From contig NZ_JAPEPW010000001.1 in NCBI RefSeq assembly GCF_026339955.1, forward strand, positions 5,658,501 to 5,722,500: a DNA stretch of 64,000 bases, read 5' to 3'. This document shows, piece by piece, positions 8,225-15,663 of this stretch (the stretch's first letter is position 1; the number at the start of each line of letters is the position of its first letter). Made by a program: the position numbers and the translations under genes. This DNA comes from Streptomyces sp. NBC_01549. GTDB lineage: Bacteria > Actinomycetota > Actinomycetes > Streptomycetales > Streptomycetaceae. A model generated the notes under the pieces. It was not told the origin of the DNA and did no database searches. It worked only from the letters and a program-made list of their open reading frames with translations.

Positions 8225-8395
8225 ATGCAGAACCTGACCAGTGGGCCGGGGTGGGGCGCCTTTGCAGAGTCGGCCGTCCCGGATCAGGGCGATTCTTTGA
8301 CGCGTGAAGAGTGGCTTGAGAAATGGCTGTCTGAAGCGCCGGTCCTGACCGAGGAGCGGGCAGACGAGATCCTGGAACTGATGGAGCTGAAGTGA
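8225..8395 (+). CDS. Small acidic hypothetical protein
   Basis: This 56-residue frame begins at ATG (MQNLTSGPGWGAF) and has an acidic helical C-terminal half, SLTREEWLEKWLSEAPVLTEERADEILE. The composition resembles small antitoxin-like or phage-associated proteins, but no partner toxin is visible and no family is recognised. It lies 96 nt upstream of the Cys-rich gene on the same strand, inside the accessory island. The start has no strong ribosome binding site. It is treated as a possible real small gene. Confidence 0.45.
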   Translation: MQNLTSGPGWGAFAESAVPDQGDSLTREEWLEKWLSEAPVLTEERADEILELMELK

Positions 8396-8500
8396 CAGAA
8401 GTGCAGAGAGGATGAGCCGCTACGCCGACCAGGTAGAACCTCCGGCCGGCAGAGCGCCGTCAGCTTGCCACCCCCTTCCCTGCCCTTGACCATGCCGCGT

Positions 8501-8758
8501 ATGACACGTTGCGAAGTGTGCGGCAATGACTATGACCTGGCCTTCACCGTGGAGACCCAGGACGGTTCCCGTCACGTATTCGATTCGTTCGCCTGCGCGA
8601 TCCACCGCATGGCACCCATCTGTGAGCACTGCCGGGTCCAGATCATCGGCCAGGGAGTCGAGGCCGAGGGTCACTGGTACTGCGGCGCGCACTGCGCCCG
8701 CGCAGAGGGAAGGGTGGGCATCGTGGACAAGGTGGGAAGTGCGCACCGCTCCGACTGA
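8501..8758 (+). CDS. Small Cys/His-rich zinc-binding (prokaryotic metallothionein-like) protein
   Basis: The 85-residue protein (or 88 if it starts at the ATG at 8492) carries paired zinc ligands: CEVCGNDY at residues 4-11, FACAIH near 32-37, CEHC near 42-45, and WYCGAHCARAEG near 61-72. Similar short proteins in Streptomyces are annotated as metallothionein-like; zinc binding is likely, the role unknown. It is the only intact copy here: a C-terminal remnant lies inverted at 7865-7917 and an N-terminal remnant with a stop codon inverted at 12511-12579. A strong terminator follows directly at 8763-8797. Confidence 0.75.
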   Translation: MTRCEVCGNDYDLAFTVETQDGSRHVFDSFACAIHRMAPICEHCRVQIIGQGVEAEGHWYCGAHCARAEGRVGIVDKVGSAHRSD

Positions 8759-8762
8759 TGAC

Positions 8763-8797
8763 AAAAGGGCCCCTCCCACACGGGGAGGGGCCCTTTT
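8763..8797. terminator. Strong bidirectional rho-independent terminator
   Basis: Arms AAAAGGGCCCCTCCC and GGGAGGGGCCCTTTT form a 15-bp perfect stem with a five-base loop. A/T tracts on both sides suit termination from either strand. It lies between the plus-strand Cys-rich gene (stop 8758) and the minus-strand recombinase remnant (stop 8807). Confidence 0.85.
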
Positions 8798-8806
8798 GAT
8801 TCGTTG

Positions 8807-9049
8807 TCAGGCGGCGTAGAACACCGGCTCTGCTCGTACAGCGTCGAACCGGCCGCTTCGGATTTGGGCCGGCTGGATGACCACCGTTCTGAGCACTTTC
8901 CTGGCGATGATCCGCTGACGCTCGATCGACAGGTTCCCCCAGCCGTTCGACAACAGCTCTTCCGTGACGGCACGAGTGCCGGTCGGGACCGTGTGGTCTG
9001 CCCTGTCCACCAACAGCTCGTTCTTGCGGGCGTTGAGGTCACCGAGCAT
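8807..9049 (-). pseudogene. C-terminal remnant of a large serine recombinase (integrase)
   Basis: An 80-codon minus-strand frame reads ARKNELLVDRADHTVPTGTR, then NLSIERQRIIARKVLRTVVIQPA and RFDAVRAEPVFYAA. This pattern is the extreme C-terminus of Streptomyces large serine recombinases (coiled-coil end plus the IERQRAIVRAVLxxVVI segment). The catalytic N-terminal domain, zinc-binding domain and coiled coil are absent upstream, and that region has no continuous recombinase frame. It is therefore a relic of an integrative element. It ends at the strong terminator. Confidence 0.7.
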
Positions 9050-9192
9050 CGTGACCTATTGCCGGCTCTGAGCACCTGGAGCCACGGGTCCACCGGGCCA
9101 TCAGGCCAACCATCCAGCTTGCGCCCTCTCCTGATTCGGACACCGTCGCACGGAACATACGTGGGCTACACCCGTTCTGGGTAACTTGCCGA

Positions 9193-9220
9193 TCTTCAGG
9201 CGATATGAAATACCTGAAGA
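9193..9220. promoter_or_regulatory. Inverted repeat upstream of the kinase gene
   Basis: TCTTCAGG and CCTGAAGA form perfect 8-bp arms separated by 12 A/T-rich bases, about 55 nt before the kinase start. The spacing and A/T-rich centre suit an operator or a promoter-overlapping regulator site. It is a candidate only; no cognate regulator is nearby. Confidence 0.4.
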
Positions 9221-9275
9221 AGGGCTGTAACGCTCGCCGGGGACCCTGCTGGGCCGCCCTGGAAGAGGGAACGCC

Positions 9276-11366
9276 ATGACGGGAGTGCACGAGGCCGCCG
9301 AGCGTGTGATCGCCGGGCGCTACCGGCTCCTTCGTCGGCTCGGCGCTGGCGGCAGGGGACGGGTGTGGCAGGCGTATGACCAGAACCTGGCGTGCGAGGT
9401 CGCGCTCAAGGAGATCGTCCTGCCGCTGGACATCCCGGAACAAGAGGTGAGCGCCCGGATCACGAGGGCCCGTGGTGAAGCGCAGCACGCTGCCCGGCTG
9501 CGCAACCACCCCCATGTGGTCACTGTGTACGACATCCTGGAGGCCGACGGCCTGCCGTGGATCGTCATGGAATTCGTCCCCGGTGCCATGGACCTGGACG
9601 CGGTGGTGCGCGAGCGGGGGCCGCTGCCACCCGCCGACGTCGCCCGGATCGGGCTGGCGGTCCTCGACGCCTTGCAGGAGGGGCACCGGCTCGGCATCCT
9701 GCACCGGGACGTCAAACCGGCCAACGTCCTGCTGACCGACCCCGGTCCGCAGCCCTCTCACTCCACGGAGGGCGGTCAGGTACTGCTGATCGACTACGGC
9801 ATCTCGCTGGAGCCGAGCTCCGGAGAGGCCCGCCTGACCGCCACCGCGGATTTCCTCGGGACCCCGGGCTTCATGGCTCCGGAACGGGCTTACTGCGAGG
9901 TGCCCACCCCGGCCTGCGACCTGTTCTCACTCGGCGCCACCCTGTATTTCGCGCTCGAGGGGGCCGGACCCTTCGACCGCGACTCAGCTGTCACCACACT
10001 GAGCGCCGTGCTGTTCGAGTTTCCCACCCTGCCGCGCCGGGCAACGGCGCTGACCCCGGTCCTGCTCGGGCTGCTGGCCAAGGATCCCGCGCAGCGGATG
10101 GACGGCGACGAGGCCACCCGGCGGCTCGCGTCCATCGCCCAGCCCCGCCCTTCCCCATCGCACCCCCCGGTCATAACGCCGGCCGAGCCGGAGGAACCGA
10201 CCGGTCCGAAGCCGCCGCGCTCCCGGGAGCCGTCCCCGCCGACCGAGCTCCTGCCGTCGGCCAGGCCGGAGGAACCGACCCGCCCGCCCCCGGGACTGTC
10301 GGCCGAGCCGGAGGAGCCGACCGGCCCGCCCCTGGAACCGCCGCCGCACAAAGGTGACGAGGCCCGGCCGCGGCCGCGCCCGCCGCGGCCCAGACACCGA
10401 CGGGCCAAGCTCATTGCAGGGGTGGTGGCGGTGACGCTGGCCGCGGTGGGCGGCGGCATCTACCTGGCGCAGTCCGGCCCCTCGGGTCCTGAACTGGCCT
10501 TGATCCGGGTCGGCGACTCCCCGGAGGGGGTGACGGTGTCCCAGAAGGGGGACCGGGCCTACGTGGCCAACAAGAGCTCGAGTTCGGTGTCGGTGATCGA
10601 CACCGCGACGAACCGCACGGTGGGCAACCCCATCCCCGTCGACCGCTCCCCGAAGGGGATAGCGGCGTCCCCGAATGGGGACCGGGTCTACGTGACCAGC
10701 TTGGGCTCGGGTTCGGTGTCGGTGATCGACACCGCGACGAACAAGGTGGACCGCACCATCCGCGTCGGCCGCGGCCCGCAGGGGGTGGCGGTGTCCCCGA
10801 TCGAGAACCGGGTCTACGTGACCAACTTCGGCTCAGGTTCGGTATCAGTGATCGACACCGCGACGAATCGCACGGTGGGTAACCCCATCCCCGTCGGCCG
10901 CGGCCCGCAGGGGATAGCGGCGTCCCCGAACGGGGACCGGGTCTACGTGGCCAACTTCGTCTCGGGTTCGGTGTCGGTGATCGACACCGCGACGAACAAG
11001 GTGGACCGCACCATCCCCGTCGGCCGCGGCCCGGCAGGGGTGGCGGTGTCTACGTTTGGGGACCGGGTCTACGTGGCCAACGGGAGCTCGGGTTCGGTGT
11101 CGATGATCGACACTGCGACGAACCGCACGATGGGCAACCCCATCCCCGTCGGCCGCGGCCTGCAGGGGGTGGCGGTGTCCCAGGAGGACCGGGTCTACGT
11201 GACCAACGGGAATTCGGGTTCGGTGTCGGTGATCGACACCGCGACGAACGAGGTGGACCGCACCATCGACGTCGGCCGCGGCCCGCAGGGGGTGGCGGTG
11301 TCCCGGGAGGACCGGGTCTACGTGGCCAACGGGAGCTCGGATTCGCTGTCGGTGATCACATTCTAG
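9276..11366 (+). CDS. Membrane Ser/Thr protein kinase with C-terminal seven-blade YVTN beta-propeller
   Basis: The 696-residue protein has a Hanks-type kinase domain (about 14-290) with glycine loop LGAGGRGRV (22-30), Lys45 in VALKEI, catalytic HRDVKPAN (143-150) and GTPGFMAPE (195-203). A Pro-rich linker (about 290-375) repeats EPEEPTGP. One membrane helix (about 378-399) leads to an external domain of about 290 residues made of seven YVTN repeats (DRVYVxN...SVSVIDTATN). The metal-binding DFG motif reads DYG (173-175). Kinases of this layout sense extracellular ligands, so the propeller is the likely sensor (inference). AAGAGGGAACGCC precedes the ATG. It lies alone inside the accessory island. 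Confidence 0.93.
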   Translation: MTGVHEAAERVIAGRYRLLRRLGAGGRGRVWQAYDQNLACEVALKEIVLPLDIPEQEVSARITRARGEAQHAARLRNHPHVVTVYDILEADGLPWIVMEFVPGAMDLDAVVRERGPLPPADVARIGLAVLDALQEGHRLGILHRDVKPANVLLTDPGPQPSHSTEGGQVLLIDYGISLEPSSGEARLTATADFLGTPGFMAPERAYCEVPTPACDLFSLGATLYFALEGAGPFDRDSAVTTLSAVLFEFPTLPRRATALTPVLLGLLAKDPAQRMDGDEATRRLASIAQPRPSPSHPPVITPAEPEEPTGPKPPRSREPSPPTELLPSARPEEPTRPPPGLSAEPEEPTGPPLEPPPHKGDEARPRPRPPRPRHRRAKLIAGVVAVTLAAVGGGIYLAQSGPSGPELALIRVGDSPEGVTVSQKGDRAYVANKSSSSVSVIDTATNRTVGNPIPVDRSPKGIAASPNGDRVYVTSLGSGSVSVIDTATNKVDRTIRVGRGPQGVAVSPIENRVYVTNFGSGSVSVIDTATNRTVGNPIPVGRGPQGIAASPNGDRVYVANFVSGSVSVIDTATNKVDRTIPVGRGPAGVAVSTFGDRVYVANGSSGSVSMIDTATNRTMGNPIPVGRGLQGVAVSQEDRVYVTNGNSGSVSVIDTATNEVDRTIDVGRGPQGVAVSREDRVYVANGSSDSLSVITF
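10510..11358 (+). repeat. Tandem DNA repeats encoding propeller blades
   Basis: About seven repeats of roughly 120-130 bp share blocks such as GACCGGGTCTACGTG and GGTGATCGACACCGCGACGAA. Blades alternate between two types after the DTATN motif (RTVGNPIPV and KVDRTIxV), so the effective unit is a dimer. This points to recent expansion by duplication of blade pairs. Confidence 0.85.
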
Positions 11367-11629
11367 AGGACGTCTGAAACTCAGGACTGTGCCCGGCCGA
11401 TTCGGCTGACCAGCGTCATTGCCGCCCGCTCGGCATCGTCGCGTTCGGCGCGGTAGAGCCAAGGACACCTATCCACACCCACCCTGACCAGGATCTATTT
11501 ACGCGTCAGAAGCGTGTCTCGGGTTTGCGATCAAGCCTTGGACAGCACACTTCGGGAAAGCGTGACGCTACTGGTCGGTCACAACATCAGGTCTGGTGAA
11601 CACGCGAGGGCAGTGGTGATTGCCTCACC
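11367..11629. other. Intergenic region after the kinase gene
   Basis: No convincing gene, hairpin or mobile-element end was seen between the kinase stop and the small secreted protein gene. The base composition is less G+C-rich than flanking core genes, in keeping with the accessory island. Confidence 0.4.
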
Positions 11630-11854
11630 TCACGGAGGGGTGCAACCCGGCGGGTCCCAGATGAGCGTGCCGCTCTCGTCGTAGTGGTAATCCGTGCAGG
11701 TCTCGTATGGCGCCGCGCTCAACGACTCCGCCGTGGCCTTCGTTGTCTGAGGCACTGCCTCGGCGCTCGCCACGCCCACGGTTCCGGCGAGCAGCGCAGC
11801 GGCGCAGGACGCGCCGACGAGGTGTCGGAGGCGCCACCAGGGGCTTGTCCCCAT
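11630..11854 (-). CDS. Small secreted protein with two cysteines
   Basis: The 74-residue product starts at ATG 11854 with AAGGAG six bases upstream. It has a signal peptide (WWRLRHLVGASCAAALLAGTVGVASA, cleavage near ASA-EA). The mature part is about 44 residues and ends YETCTDYHYDESGTLIWDP followed by GCTPP, with two Cys that could form one disulphide. It is exported and of unknown function; similar small secreted proteins are common in Streptomyces accessory regions. It follows a possible second secreted protein gene on the same strand, 28 nt upstream. Confidence 0.65.
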   Translation of the reverse strand: MGTSPWWRLRHLVGASCAAALLAGTVGVASAEAVPQTTKATAESLSAAPYETCTDYHYDESGTLIWDPPGCTPP

Positions 11855-11882
11855 GATCATCTCCTTGGGGTGGATCGGCTGC

Positions 11883-12293
11883 TTACCCACCAGCGTGGGA
11901 GGTCGGCCACGATGGCGTCAACGGCCGGCGGGACTTGTCACAGTATCGGGACATTTCATGATATTGCGAACTTCCCAGAGGCTTTCCCTTCGCCTCGAAG
12001 GTCCCTCCCGGGCCCTCAAGGGGGCGTTTATGTAGCTCTATTCCGGTAGGTCGATTTCGATCGGGTGTCTCTATCTCTGGCTCGGCACCATGTGTCACGA
12101 AGCGCCATGTGTCACGAACCGCTTGCCGTCCCATGTAGCGGCTGCCTTGTTCTGCCGCGCTGCGAGTTTCGTATCTGAAGTGTGCGCAGTTTGCATCGGA
12201 GGAACATGCTATTGAAGATGCTTGAGCAGGTGTGATCCCCGCACTGAAAACTAGGAAGAGACCGGAAATGGGACATGTGAAATATCGCCACAT
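11883..12293 (-). CDS. Possible secreted protein of atypical base composition
   Basis: This candidate 136-residue frame begins MWRYFTCPISGLFLVFSAG and reads like a signal peptide with cleavage after AQA. A Cys-containing start (SSIACSSDANCAHFRYET) and a basic tail follow. Third positions are far less G+C-rich than in core genes, so it is either recently acquired or non-coding. It lies just upstream of the small secreted protein on the same strand. The ribosome binding site is weak and no family is recognised, so the gene is doubtful. Confidence 0.3.
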   Translation of the reverse strand: MWRYFTCPISGLFLVFSAGITPAQASSIACSSDANCAHFRYETRSAAEQGSRYMGRQAVRDTWRFVTHGAEPEIETPDRNRPTGIELHKRPLEGPGGTFEAKGKPLGSSQYHEMSRYCDKSRRPLTPSWPTSHAGG

Positions 12294-12510
12294 GCGACTT
12301 TCCCGTTCAGTGTTGATGGTGCCGACGTGTCCCCTGGCTGCCGAATCCGAGTGTGTTTCGACTGAGCCACACCGAGAAAAGTGCCCACACCGATGAGAAC
12401 GACGAAAACCCCCACTGGCCGACCTGCCCGGTGAGAACGCGGCGTTCGGGAACGGACTGCTCATCCGCCGAAGTCTGACCGACGGCGAGACCGGGGCACC
12501 CCTCCCGGCG
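12294..12510. other. Decayed intergenic sequence
   Basis: Between the possible secreted protein and the N-terminal gene remnant there is no supportable gene. The sequence is less G+C-rich than the surroundings and belongs to the right part of the accessory island. Confidence 0.4.
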
Positions 12511-12579
12511 CACCGCGCCCTGCGCGTGCACCTCGAAGGTCATGCCGTAGTCGTTGCCTCACACTTCGCATCTCGCCAT
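12511..12579 (-). pseudogene. N-terminal remnant of the Cys-rich zinc-binding gene with in-frame stop
   Basis: Starting from ATG at 12579 the minus strand reads MARCEV, a TGA, then GNDYGMTFEVHAQGAV. This aligns with MTRCEVCGNDYDLAFTVETQDG in the intact gene at 8501. The second Cys codon (TGC) has become TGA. Similarity ends near 12511, after which the frame runs into unrelated sequence. Its C-terminal counterpart is at 7865-7917 on the same strand. Confidence 0.7.
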
Positions 12580-12688
12580 GCGCCACCGGGTGGGGTGCCG
12601 ACGCGGCGCGGGCGAGCGGGCGCCGGGCGAGTCGCCCGGCAATCACCCGTACGTCCGTCAGCGACCCCGTCCCCTCTGCGGCCCCCGG

Positions 12689-13708
12689 TCACTTCTCCGA
12701 GGCCGGGGTCACATCCCGCAGCAGCTGGCCGAACGCCGCCTCGTCGATCACCGGTGTCCCGAACTGCTTGGCCTTGACCGCCTTGGACGTATGGGAGTCC
12801 GGATCGTTGGTGACGAGCAGGCTGGTCAGCCGGGACAGGCTCGTCGCGACATGCAGGCCGGCCTCGACGGCACGGTCCTCCAGCAGCTCGCGGTCGACGG
12901 ACGTGTCCCCGGAGAACGCGACCCGCATACCCTGCTTGAGCGGTTTACCCGCTTCGTAGCGTCCTGGGTTGGGATAAGGGCATGCAGGGCGTTTGCGCGA
13001 AGGCCGCCAACTCCCGGACGGGTAGCCACCGGATGACTGGCCGCCCGACGCATAACCACCGGACTGCCGTCCGCTCCGCGGCGCCGCGGGGCTCTCGGAC
13101 CACTCCTTGAGCGGCCGGCACTCAAGCAGCGGCAGCCGGATCCCGTCCCGCGCGGCGGCCCGCAGGCTCGGCCGGAACGCCTCGGCCAGCACGCGCGCGT
13201 CGTCCAGCGCGTGGTGTGCCCGCTGCTGTACGACGCCGAAGTGCGCGGCCAGCGACTCCAGCTTGTGGTTGGGCAGCGGCAGCCCCAGCTCCTTGGAGAG
13301 CGCGATGGTGCACAGCCGCTGACGCACCGGCGCCTCACGCTCCGCGCGCGCGTACTCCCGCGCGATCATCGACCAGTCGAAGACCGCGTTGTGCGCGACG
13401 AGTACCCGTTCGGCGAGCCGGTCGGCGAACTCCTCGGCGATGTCCCGGAAGAGCGGGGCGCCTTCGAGCAGCTCGGTCGTCAGACCGTGGATCCAGACCG
13501 GGCCCGGGTCCCGCTCCGGGTTGACCATCGTGTACCAGTGGTCCTCGACCTCGCCGCGTGCGTCCAGCCGGTAGACGGCGGCCGAGATTATCCGGTCGTC
13601 GCGGGCAAGGCCGGTGGTCTCCACGTCGACGACCGCGTACCCCTGCGGATACGCGGCCGGCCAGGGGGCTGGGGACGCTGCGGTCGTCAGGTCTTCGAGC
13701 ATGGTCAT
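12689..13708 (-). CDS. DEDDh exonuclease (DNA polymerase III epsilon-like) with C-terminal BRCT domain
   Basis: The 339-residue protein has an N-terminal exonuclease domain with ExoI motif YAVVDVETTG (Asp/Glu pair), ExoII VLVAHNAVFDWSMI and ExoIII HHALDDARVLAEAF. A Gly/Ser-rich linker (RSGRQSGGYASGGQSSGGYPSG) leads to a BRCT-like domain (LKQGMRVAFSGDTSVDRELLEDRAVEAG..VTSLLVTND). It probably acts in DNA repair or end trimming rather than as the replicative proofreader. From memory it matches SCO1827 in synteny. The start ATG before TMLEDL was chosen because upstream codons are low-complexity. Confidence 0.88.
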   Translation of the reverse strand: MTMLEDLTTAASPAPWPAAYPQGYAVVDVETTGLARDDRIISAAVYRLDARGEVEDHWYTMVNPERDPGPVWIHGLTTELLEGAPLFRDIAEEFADRLAERVLVAHNAVFDWSMIAREYARAEREAPVRQRLCTIALSKELGLPLPNHKLESLAAHFGVVQQRAHHALDDARVLAEAFRPSLRAAARDGIRLPLLECRPLKEWSESPAAPRSGRQSGGYASGGQSSGGYPSGSWRPSRKRPACPYPNPGRYEAGKPLKQGMRVAFSGDTSVDRELLEDRAVEAGLHVATSLSRLTSLLVTNDPDSHTSKAVKAKQFGTPVIDEAAFGQLLRDVTPASEK

Positions 13709-13988
13709 TGAGGATACGGGCCCTGACTGACAGTCCGGCCCCCGCCTTCCCGGAACCAGCGCCCCTGACCGCCCCCACGGTGGCCACGCGCACGTGGCCA
13801 CAGTAATGCGGCACGGCGGGCCCGGAGTTGACGCGGCCGGCGGGGGCACGGGTGCTTTCTGTGGCGCGGGTCACCGGTTGGTTCGGCCCGGCGCAAGCCC
13901 CCCGGCGCATGGCTATGGACCTTTCACCGGCACGGTGCAAGCGTGCTCCGCGCCCCATCAGGTAGCGCCTACGAAGGGCGGTACGGAC

Positions 13989-14786
13989 ATGGCACGAGTG
14001 AGGTACGGCGCACGGACCGAGGCGGAGATCGCCGCCGCGCGCACCGCGAACGCCAAGCTCCCCGACATCTGGTCCACCGGTGTGGTGGCCGTCTGGGAGA
14101 GCGATCCGGACGCGGTCGCGGCGGTCCTGCCGCCCCCGCTCAAACCCACCGGGCGGCCCCTGGTCCGGGTGAACATCAGCAAGGTCGACCTGCCGGGCTA
14201 TCCGCTCGGCGCGGGTTCGTTCGCCGTCGCCGCGGCGCACGACGGCGTCGAGGGCTGGTACCCGCTGGTCATGCCGATGACCCACGAGCGGGCGCTCGTC
14301 GGCGGCCGCGAGGTCTTCGGGGAGCCCAAGAAGCTCGGCGAGGTGACCGTGGAACGCGACGGCCTCGTCGTACGGGCCGCACTCGCCCGGCACGGCATCG
14401 CCTTCGTCGAGGTGCGCGGCGCGGTGAGCGGTGACCTGCCGCTGCCCGAGCCCGCCCAGAAGACCGACTTCTACTTCAAGTTCCTTCCCGCGGTGGACGG
14501 TTCGGGCTTCGACGCCGACCCCGTGCTCGTGCACTGCGTGCGCAACGAGAAGGTGCGCAGGCTGGAGCGTGTCACCGGGGACGTCGTACTGCGCGAGTCG
14601 ATGTACGACCCGGTCGCCGACCTCCCCGTACGGGAGCTGGTCGAGATCACCCTCGGCGAGAAGACCACCGACCAGACGGGCAGGGTCGCCGAACGGGTCA
14701 GCGCCCAGGCCCTGTTGCCGTACATCCATCAGCGCTACGACGATCCGCGGCAGATCCTCGACGGGCCGCCGGAAGGGAGCGCCTGA
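13989..14786 (+). CDS. Acetoacetate decarboxylase family protein
   Basis: The 265-residue protein shows the family signatures GVVAVWESDPDAVAAVLPPPL, the region MTHERALVGGREVFGEPKKLGEV with a conserved Lys pair typical of the Schiff-base lysine, and a C-terminal beta-rich half. Family members decarboxylate beta-keto acids or act as related aldolase/dehydratases. It is the first gene of an operon with an SDR and two amidohydrolase-2 proteins, suggesting catabolism of a cyclic or aromatic acid. GAAGGGCGG before the ATG sets the start. Its stop overlaps the next start (ATGA-like, 14786). Confidence 0.87.
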   Translation: MARVRYGARTEAEIAAARTANAKLPDIWSTGVVAVWESDPDAVAAVLPPPLKPTGRPLVRVNISKVDLPGYPLGAGSFAVAAAHDGVEGWYPLVMPMTHERALVGGREVFGEPKKLGEVTVERDGLVVRAALARHGIAFVEVRGAVSGDLPLPEPAQKTDFYFKFLPAVDGSGFDADPVLVHCVRNEKVRRLERVTGDVVLRESMYDPVADLPVRELVEITLGEKTTDQTGRVAERVSAQALLPYIHQRYDDPRQILDGPPEGSA

Positions 14787-15652
14787 TGGAGCTCGGAGCG
14801 GGGCAGGTCGCCGTGGTCACCGGCGCGGCGAGTGGCATCGGGCTCGCGATGGCGCGCCGGTTCGCGGCGGACGGTCTGAAGGTGGTCCTCGCGGACGTCG
14901 AGGAGGGCGCCTTGGAGAAGGCCGCCTCCGCGCTGCGGGAGGACGGGGCAGAGGTGTACGCGCGTGTGGTGGACGTCTCGGAGCGCGAACAGCTCGACGC
15001 GCTCGCCGCCGAGACGTACGAGAAGTACGGCGCCGTACACGTCCTGTGCAACAACGCCGGGGTCGGCTCCGGCGCCGAGGGCCGTATGTGTGCGTACGCG
15101 ACGGCGAGAACGCCCCGCTGCCCATGGCGTCCGTGGTCTCCCCCGGCGAAGCAGAAGCCGAGGAAGACCCCGTACCGCAGCGTCTCTGATTGGCTCAGCG
15201 ATCCCTTGGGTTGCACAGGATCGGGATGTGGGGGAAACCCCCGTGAAGCCAATCGTCTTCGTGCCCTGGTGCCAACGGCCAAAGCTGTCAGCCCGCGTGG
15301 CACGTCCCTCCGGACGCTGGCCGGTCAGGCACGTACGGCCCTGACCGGGGAGGGTGCCCGACGTCGCCTGGGCGCCGGGCGTGCACGTCACACTCTGCCA
15401 CAACGTAACTACGGTTGGCTAATTCGATTGGTGAGCCTCGACCAGTGGGAGGCCGCGATGAAGGAGGCGGGGCAGGAGGTGCGGTTCACGCCGGTGGAGG
15501 AGGTCGCCGACCTGGTGGCGGACGGCATCAGGGAGGACCGCTTCTGGCTGCTGCCCGCCAGCGAGCACAGCGACCGGCAGATCCGGGCGAGGTCGCGGTC
15601 GATGCTCGACCGGGCCGACCCGTCGTACCTAGAGCACTTCATTCTGGACTGA
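14786..15652 (+). pseudogene. SDR oxidoreductase gene with catalytic centre replaced (reading frame still open)
   Basis: The 288-codon frame begins as a normal SDR: VTGAASGIGLAMARRFAADG (cofactor loop, 11-30), DVSEREQLDALAAETYEKYG, and NNAG at 89-92. From codon about 101 to 217 it becomes Arg/Pro-rich and unlike any SDR, so Ser and the YxxxK catalytic pair are gone. A good SDR C-terminus returns from SLDQWEAAMKEAG (218) to YLEHFILD. A short KPRKTPYRS at about 124-132 may be a surviving host segment, placing the foreign DNA chiefly at 15190-15431. The product can hardly be active. It keeps its operon place between the decarboxylase and the amidohydrolases. Confidence 0.75.
15188..15251. repeat. 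Inverted repeats inside the SDR insert
   Basis: GATTGGCT and AGCCAATC (8-bp arms) enclose about 45 bases that contain a second hairpin, GTGGGGG-aaa-CCCCC. Together they look like a structured DNA or RNA segment at the left part of the foreign sequence within the SDR gene. Its family is not recognised. Confidence 0.45.
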
Positions 15653-15663
15653 GGAGGCGGGCG

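Noticed and set aside
9039..9761. A 240-codon minus-strand open frame over the kinase start
   Set aside because: It is antisense to the kinase domain with its clear motifs.
10510..11358. Regular repeats considered as a CRISPR array or satellite
   Set aside because: The repeats stay in frame and encode YVTN blades; there are no short identical repeats with unique spacers.
12526..13036. Plus-strand frames over the exonuclease gene 3' region
   Set aside because: They are out-of-frame shadows of the exonuclease-BRCT gene and of the pseudogene remnant.
15085..15435. A group II intron in the SDR gene (GTGTGCG at the left edge)
   Set aside because: No convincing domain V hairpin or proper 3' end was found, and the host middle is missing.
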